A stretch of DNA of 64,000 bases from positions 1 to 64,000 of the forward strand of contig JBOEGN010000034.1 in assembly GCA_050633445.1 (NCBI GenBank). The letters are read 5' to 3'. Shown here piece by piece: positions 59,614 to 64,000 of this stretch. The notes beneath the pieces were generated by a model. The model was not told the DNA's origin. It did no database searches and saw nothing but the letters and a program-made list of their open reading frames with translations. Within the stretch, counting starts at the first letter, position 1. Every line of letters begins with the position of its first letter. A program made the position numbers and the translations under genes. This DNA comes from Thalassobius sp050633445 (lineage in GTDB: Bacteria > Pseudomonadota > Alphaproteobacteria > Rhodobacterales > Rhodobacteraceae).

Positions 59614-59643
59614 CTGACAACCCGAATTTGATTTTGTTATACT
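59614..59643 (+). promoter_or_regulatory. Candidate promoter of the lig regulator gene
   Basis: CTGACA (59614-59619) and TATACT (59638-59643) with 18-bp spacing resemble a sigma-70 promoter. Its downstream end is 24 bp before the chosen start. It overlaps TTTTGTTATA, which recurs in inverse orientation at 60907-60916. Confidence 0.5.
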
Positions 59644-59666
59644 ATGGAAAAACCGGAGTGTTCGAC

Positions 59667-60890
59667 ATGGTCATAGATTTCCCGCATATCCGCTATCTGT
59701 ATGTCGTTCACGAGGTCTATCGGAACGGGCGGATCAGTACGGCAGCGGATGTGGTGCATGTGTCTCAGCCTGCGGCCACGCAATCGCTTGCGCGGGTCGA
59801 AGAGATGCTGCGCGTCAAGCTGTTCGAGCGCCGCCCCAAGGGGATGTTCCCCACCGAGGTCGGGCGTTTGTTCGAAAAGCGTCTGTTGCGGATTCTGGAG
59901 TATCTGCGGCGCGGCGACAGTCTGGCACGCAAAAAGGCCACACGCGGGGACGAGCCCGGAACGGCCCGCGGTGCCTTTCACAAATTTTGCTCGCCCGTGC
60001 AACTGCGCGCTCTTTTGGCCGTGGCCAAGACCGGCAGTTTCAATCAGGCCGCTTTTGAGTTGGGGGTCAGTCAGCCTGGGGTCCACCGGGCTCTGCGCGA
60101 GCTGGGATCGTTGTCTGGCATGACCCTGTTCGATCAAACGCGACGGGGCGTGATTCTGACTGCTGCTGCGGATGTGTTTACCCACCATGTGCGCTTGGCC
60201 GTAAACGAATTTCAGCAGGCTGTGTTCGAAATCAACGAATTTCTGGGGCGCGATGTGACGCGGATCAGTCTGGGTTCGTTGCCCTTGTCGCGTACCTCGA
60301 TTCTGCCGTCTGCCATTGACGAGCTGGTCTCTGAGGTCGGCGGCGGGGTGCAAGTGAACTGCGTGGATGCGCGCTATCCTGCGTTGCTGAAAGACCTGCG
60401 TTTCGGCGAGCTGGATTTTCTGATCGGTGCGCTGCGATTCCCCAAACCCGCCGCGGATGTGGACCAAGAAGAGCTGTTCATGGACAGATTGGTTGTCGTT
60501 GCCGGGCGGAATCATCCGCTGGCCAATCGCCGCTCGGCCACGATCGAGGATACGCTGGAATTTCCTTGGGTTGCCCCCCCGCGTGAGGCGCCTTCGGGGG
60601 CGTATTTGTTCGAAACTTTGCGCATTCAGGACATGCCAAACACACCGGTGCGGCTGGTGTCGAACTCGATGATCCTGTTGCGGGGATTGGCGTCGCGGGG
60701 CAACTATATTTCGATCGCCTCTTTGCGCCAAATCGAGGTAGAAGAGCAGATGGGGACGCTGGTGCCGCTGCCTATTGAACTTCCTGAATCGGAGCGTCCC
60801 ATTGGCCTGACCTATCGCAGCGGCTGGAGCCCGACGCCATTGCAGAGTAAATTCCTGGATATTATCCGTGAAAAAGCCCGTGCAAACTAG
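59667..60890 (+). CDS. LysR-type regulator with two tandem helix-turn-helix domains
   Basis: A 407-residue LysR-type protein. The first HTH domain covers about residues 5-70 (RISTAADVVHVSQPAATQSL, LFERRPKGMFPTEVG), a Lys/Arg-rich linker follows (about 85-105), and a second, complete LysR HTH covers about 108-170 (GSFNQAAFELGVSQPGVHRA, LFDQTRRGVILTAAAD). The C-terminal effector domain starts near 195. LysR proteins normally have one HTH. By position it controls the flanking galB-ligB operon and ligC, with a pathway intermediate as inducer. Start at 59667; upstream ATG at 59598 gives an unsupported extension. Confidence 0.85.
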   Translation: MVIDFPHIRYLYVVHEVYRNGRISTAADVVHVSQPAATQSLARVEEMLRVKLFERRPKGMFPTEVGRLFEKRLLRILEYLRRGDSLARKKATRGDEPGTARGAFHKFCSPVQLRALLAVAKTGSFNQAAFELGVSQPGVHRALRELGSLSGMTLFDQTRRGVILTAAADVFTHHVRLAVNEFQQAVFEINEFLGRDVTRISLGSLPLSRTSILPSAIDELVSEVGGGVQVNCVDARYPALLKDLRFGELDFLIGALRFPKPAADVDQEELFMDRLVVVAGRNHPLANRRSATIEDTLEFPWVAPPREAPSGAYLFETLRIQDMPNTPVRLVSNSMILLRGLASRGNYISIASLRQIEVEEQMGTLVPLPIELPESERPIGLTYRSGWSPTPLQSKFLDIIREKARAN

Positions 60891-60906
60891 CCGAATTTCC
60901 CGATGT

Positions 60907-60916
60907 TATAACAAAA
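60907..60916. promoter_or_regulatory. 10-bp motif shared with the galB-regulator gap
   Basis: TATAACAAAA is the exact reverse complement of TTTTGTTATA at 59632-59641. One copy lies in the galB/regulator gap and the other in the regulator/ligC gap, so it could be a regulator half-site or a promoter element. AT-rich chance is possible. Confidence 0.35.
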
Positions 60917-61038
60917 ACAAATAGATTTCGCAGGCATTCGAATTCCCCGCCACGCGCCCAAGGTGATATGAGCGTCGGGGAATATCAATCGGCTCTGGCG
61001 CGAAGGCGGAACCGGAATGAAGTTGAAGGGACACTAGC

Positions 61039-61983
61039 ATGAGAATTTGCGTTGCTGGCGCGTATGGCGCCTTTGGTCTGAAACACCTGGATGCCCTGGC
61101 TGCCATTGATGGGGTCGAAGTGACCTCGGTCATGGGGCCGACCAAGGCCAAGATCGAAGCCCTGGCCGCTGAGCGTGGCATCGGCCATGCCGGGACCACT
61201 CTGGAAGAGTGCATCGCGCGTGATGACGTGGACGCAGTGATCCTGTCGACCCCCACGCAGATGCACGCCGATCAGGCCATTGCTTGCATGGATGCCGGCA
61301 AACACGTGTTGATCGAGATCCCGATGGCCGACAGCCTGGCCGCCAGCCAAGCCGTTGTTGCCAAGCAACAGGAAACCGGTCTGACCTGTATGTCGGGGCA
61401 GGTGCGCCGCTTTAACCCCTCGCACCAGTGGATCCACAACAAGGTCGTCGCGGGCGAGCTGACCATCCAGCAAATGGATGTGCAGACCTATTTCTTCCGC
61501 CGTAGCAACACCAACGCCAAGGGCGAGCCTCGGACATGGACGGATCACCTGCTGTGGCACCACGCCTGTCACACTGTTGACCTGTTCCAATACCAGACTG
61601 GCGGCAAAGCAGCTAAGGCCTTTGGTCTGCAAGGCCCCGCGCACCCCGACTTGGGTATCTCGATGGATATGTCGATCGGTATGAAGGCTGACAACGGTGC
61701 GATCTGTACCCTGTCGCTGTCGTTCAACAACGACGGTCCTCTGGGCACTTATTTCCGCTATATCTGCGATAACGGCACCTATATCGCCCGCTATGACGAT
61801 CTGTATGACGGCAATGAAAACAAGATCGACCTGAGCGATGTTGCCGTGTCCAACAACGGCATCGAGCTGATCGACCGCGAGTTCGTCTCGTCCATCAAAG
61901 AAGGCCGCAAGCCCAACGGCTGCGTCACCGACGTGATCAACGCCATGGAGACACTGGACGCTATCGAGCAATCAATGAGCTAA
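61039..61983 (+). CDS. ligC: 4-carboxy-2-hydroxymuconate-6-semialdehyde dehydrogenase
   Basis: LigC oxidises the ring-cleavage product (as the hemiacetal) to 2-pyrone-4,6-dicarboxylate, the step between LigAB and LigI. The 314-residue Gfo/Idh/MocA-type protein has a Rossmann start RICVAGAYGAFGLKHLDAL, CMDAGKHVLIEIPMADSL and GQVRRFNPSHQWIHN, with WHHACHTVDLF in the C-terminal domain. Length and pattern fit LigC. It is expressed separately from the main operon, after the regulator, on the plus strand. A terminator follows. Confidence 0.92.
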   Translation: MRICVAGAYGAFGLKHLDALAAIDGVEVTSVMGPTKAKIEALAAERGIGHAGTTLEECIARDDVDAVILSTPTQMHADQAIACMDAGKHVLIEIPMADSLAASQAVVAKQQETGLTCMSGQVRRFNPSHQWIHNKVVAGELTIQQMDVQTYFFRRSNTNAKGEPRTWTDHLLWHHACHTVDLFQYQTGGKAAKAFGLQGPAHPDLGISMDMSIGMKADNGAICTLSLSFNNDGPLGTYFRYICDNGTYIARYDDLYDGNENKIDLSDVAVSNNGIELIDREFVSSIKEGRKPNGCVTDVINAMETLDAIEQSMS

Positions 61984-62005
61984 GCCCAAACCGGGTGAAA
62001 ATCAC

Positions 62006-62032
62006 AAAGGGCGGGGATTTCCCCGCCCTTTT
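62006..62032 (+). terminator. Terminator of ligC
   Basis: AAAGGGCGGGG (62006-62016) pairs perfectly with CCCCGCCCTTT (62021-62031), followed by T residues. It lies 22 bp after the stop. Confidence 0.88.
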
Positions 62033-62334
62033 GCGTTTTGCGGCCCAGATTCTATATGTGCAGTGAAAACCTCTCAGTTTCTAAGGGTAAGATGGTACCC
62101 TGCTGGCACAATGACACGCGATCCTGCCGTCGTGATCGTGAATTGAATCTTCTTTCCAAAAGCACAAATGCGCGTCACCTAATGCCCCGCGCTGATGAGG
62201 GTGGAAGGTCGCACCAAGGCTGCCATCGCGACATGGAATGGGGTGATGAGAAATGTAGCGTCCCCAAACAACGGTTGAGTAACGAACCGCTGGTCTGCCA
62301 TCAATCCCACACGTCTTAGATATACAAAGAGAGA
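62033..62334. other. Gap with no recognised gene between ligC and tRNA-Thr
   Basis: About 300 bp that hold only short open frames (the longest plus frame, 62038-62319, codes for 93 residues without recognisable family and is Cys/His/Arg-rich, as expected for noncoding translation). A small hairpin AGGGTA/TACCCT is present at 62084-62101. I see no promoter of note. Confidence 0.5.
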
Positions 62335-62409
62335 TGGTGCTGTGAGAGAGGATTGAACTCTCGACCTCACCCTTACCAAGGGTGTGCTCTACCACTGAGC
62401 TACCACAGC
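62335..62409 (-). tRNA. tRNA-Thr (anticodon GGT)
   Basis: Read on the minus strand: acceptor stem GCTGTGG with TCACAGC (one G-U pair), D-arm AGCTCAGTGGTAGAGC, anticodon arm CACCC-TTGGTAA-GGGTG with anticodon GGT, T-arm GAGAG-TTCAATC-CTCTC, discriminator A and an encoded CCA (62335-62337). All four stems pair. Confidence 0.96.
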
Positions 62410-62423
62410 ATCCGTTTTCCAGA

Positions 62424-62452
62424 TAGCTAACCCGAGAGGTATCCCGATGCAA
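62424..62452 (-). promoter_or_regulatory. Promoter of tRNA-Thr
   Basis: On the minus strand, TTGCAT (62447-62452) and TAGCTA (62424-62429) are 17 bp apart, about 15 bp before the 5' end of the tRNA. The rest of the gap to the next gene (62453-62659) shows nothing else. Confidence 0.55.
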
Positions 62453-62659
62453 GCGGGCTCTGGAAAAGCCCCGTGACCTTTGCCGCAGTTTTGCAAGGGC
62501 CTTACCTTGAACAAAAACACCCTTTGAAAGAGCGTCAGCAGCGCTGGTTTGTTGTCATCCGGTGTAACCCATCCGACTGTGGGGCGCTGAGTAGCCGTAA
62601 ATGAATCGGTGTGCAAGCCCAATCTGGACGGTTTTTTTCCTCTCATGTAGAACAACCTC

Positions 62660-62812
62660 ATGGAGCAGAAAACACCCGGCAAAAAACAACCGAAAAAACC
62701 AACCTCGCGAGAGGATAGGTTGAAGGTGGCGCTGAAGGCCAATATGGCCAGACGCAAGGCGCAGGCGCGTGCGCGCAGCACGACTGATCAGAAAAACGAA
62801 GGGCAGGACTGA
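62660..62812 (+). CDS. Small basic protein upstream of murA
   Basis: A 50-residue protein, over one third Lys and Arg: EQKTPGKKQPKKPTSREDRL, then KVALKANMARRKAQARARS. The stop overlaps the murA start in TGATG, so the two are translationally coupled, which supports its being real. I recall a small basic protein in front of murA in related genomes, but no function is known. No strong ribosome-binding site is visible before the ATG. Confidence 0.7.
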   Translation: MEQKTPGKKQPKKPTSREDRLKVALKANMARRKAQARARSTTDQKNEGQD

Positions 62813-64000
62813 TGGATTCGATAATTGTGACGGGCAATGGCCCGCTGAACGGCAGCATTCCGATTGCCGGCGCGAAAAATGCTTGCCTGACGCTGATGCC
62901 AGCCACGCTGCTAAGCGACGAGCCGCTGACGCTGACCAACGCGCCGCGTCTAAGCGACATCCGCACCATGACCACGCTGTTGCAGTCGTTGGGTGCCGAG
63001 GTGACCTCGATGCAGGAGGGCAAGGTGCTGGCGATGTCCAGCCATGACCTGAACAACCTGACCGCTGACTATGACATCGTGCGAAAGATGCGCGCCTCGA
63101 TCCTGGTGCTGGGGCCGATGCTGGCGCGGGCAGGGCAGGCCGTGGTCTCGTTGCCCGGTGGGTGTGCGATTGGTGCACGGCCCGTTGATCTGCACCTGAA
63201 GGCGCTAGAGGCAATGGGCGCCGAACTGGATCTGCGCGACGGCTATGTCCACGCCAAGGCGCCCTCGGGCGGGCTGCGTGGTGGCGTGGTTGATTTCCCC
63301 TTTGCTTCGGTTGGGGCGACGGAAAATGCGCTGATGGCGGCGACTCTGGCCAAGGGCACCACAGTTCTGAACAACGCGGCGCGCGAGCCGGAAATCGTCG
63401 ATCTGGCGGACTGTCTGCGCAAAATGGGCGCGCAGATTGACGGCGAAGGCACCAGCACGATCACTATTCAGGGCGTTGACCGTCTGGGTGGCGCGACCCA
63501 TCCCGTTGTGACTGACCGGATCGAGCTGGGCACCTATATGCTGGCCCCGGCCTTCTGCGGGGGCGAGGTGCTGCTGGAAGGCGGTCGTTTGGATCTGGTC
63601 CACGCTTTCGTCGAAAAACTGGACGCAGCGGGCGTGGATGTGACGGAGACTCCTGAAGGTCTGATCGTCAAGCGTCGGGGCGACCGGGTGCAGGCCGTGG
63701 ATGTGACCACCGAACCCTTCCCTGGCTTTCCGACCGATTTGCAGGCGCAGATGATGGCGCTGCTGTGTACGGCCGAGGGGACATCGGTACTGGAAGAGAA
63801 AATCTTTGAGAACCGCTTTATGCACGCGCCCGAACTGACCCGGATGGGTGCGCAGATCGAGGTTCATGGCGGCACGGCAGCTGTGACGGGCGTTGAACGT
63901 CTGAAAGGCGCTCCGGTGATGGCGACGGATTTGCGGGCCAGTGTCTCGTTGATTCTGGCGGGTTTGGCTGCCGAAGGTGAGACCATCGTAAACCGCGTTT
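62812..64000 (+). CDS. murA: UDP-N-acetylglucosamine 1-carboxyvinyltransferase (partial)
   Basis: MurA adds enolpyruvate to UDP-N-acetylglucosamine, the first committed step of peptidoglycan synthesis. The frame runs off the right edge after 396 codons, missing only the last part of the usual length of about 420. It has Lys22 in IAGAKNACLTLMPA, Cys118 in LPGGCAIGARPVDLHL (the phosphoenolpyruvate- and fosfomycin-binding Cys) and DRIELGTYMLAPAF. It starts at ATG 62812, overlapping the preceding small gene. Confidence 0.96.
   Translation, partial: MDSIIVTGNGPLNGSIPIAGAKNACLTLMPATLLSDEPLTLTNAPRLSDIRTMTTLLQSLGAEVTSMQEGKVLAMSSHDLNNLTADYDIVRKMRASILVLGPMLARAGQAVVSLPGGCAIGARPVDLHLKALEAMGAELDLRDGYVHAKAPSGGLRGGVVDFPFASVGATENALMAATLAKGTTVLNNAAREPEIVDLADCLRKMGAQIDGEGTSTITIQGVDRLGGATHPVVTDRIELGTYMLAPAFCGGEVLLEGGRLDLVHAFVEKLDAAGVDVTETPEGLIVKRRGDRVQAVDVTTEPFPGFPTDLQAQMMALLCTAEGTSVLEEKIFENRFMHAPELTRMGAQIEVHGGTAAVTGVERLKGAPVMATDLRASVSLILAGLAAEGETIVNRV

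Noticed and set aside
62038..62319. 93-codon plus-strand frame downstream of ligC
   Set aside because: Composition is like translated noncoding DNA, it begins inside the terminator region of ligC, and no family is recognisable.

Overview
The window is ordinary chromosomal DNA from an alphaproteobacterium, most likely a marine Roseobacter-group member of the Rhodobacteraceae. The signs are high GC content with strong third-position bias, the argH / small lipoprotein / lysA / TIGR02302 order, a class I lysyl-tRNA synthetase, separate phbA and phbB, a glycine-riboswitch gcvTHP operon, and many protein types typical of that group (DUF2007, DUF465, DUF1801, a YddG-like exporter, a TerB-like protein). 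I see no insertion sequence, phage block, integrase or CRISPR array. Genes are tightly packed on both strands and many overlap by 4 bp.

Layout. 0-6.5 kb: end of an ETF-ubiquinone oxidoreductase gene, a membrane LytTR regulator, a TPR protein overlapping ispE, a polyprenyl diphosphate synthase, a DUF2007 protein overlapping a tRNA-type methyltransferase, and a DUF465 protein. 6.5-12.9 kb: a drug/metabolite exporter, a two-domain extradiol-type dioxygenase, the polyhydroxybutyrate genes phbB and phbA as two transcription units sharing a palindromic promoter motif, an EAL-domain protein, tag and a TlpA-like thioredoxin. 12.9-21 kb: argH, a 41-residue LptM-like lipoprotein, a DUF2834 protein, lysA, a TIGR02302 protein, and leuA preceded by a leader peptide with four successive Leu codons and alternative hairpins. 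21-28 kb: an SDR, an 18-repeat MORN protein, nadE, an EamA exporter, a DUF1801 protein and gltX. 27.7-34.5 kb: a gamma-glutamylcyclotransferase-like gene and nsrR flanking a perfect FNR-type box, the tandem glycine riboswitch with gcvT-gcvH-gcvP, and an inositol-phosphatase family gene. 34.5-41.2 kb: ybbP-ybbA divergent from tesA, trxC and several small genes. 41.2-50.6 kb: a large beta-helix protein that may be a gene-transfer-agent head spike, lysS, a TerB-like protein, an L,D-transpeptidase, dacB, nadD and ettA. 50.6-54.9 kb: small envelope proteins, a universal stress protein, lepA and a cytochrome b561.

54.9-62 kb holds the main catabolic locus, a protocatechuate 4,5-cleavage (meta) pathway: ligB, ligA, ligI, galD, ligK and galB on the minus strand, with a LysR-type regulator and ligC divergent from them. 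Together they take protocatechuate to pyruvate and oxaloacetate. The regulator is unusual in carrying two complete LysR-type helix-turn-helix domains in tandem. The window ends with tRNA-Thr(GGT), a 50-residue basic protein and the start of murA.

I found no clearly new multi-gene system. The signals most worth following are the tandem-HTH regulator with a 10-bp motif repeated in its locus, the leucine attenuator, the beta-helix protein, the phb operators, the FNR box at nsrR, and two families of short intergenic repeats. All functions are inferred from reading the sequence; no database search was run.
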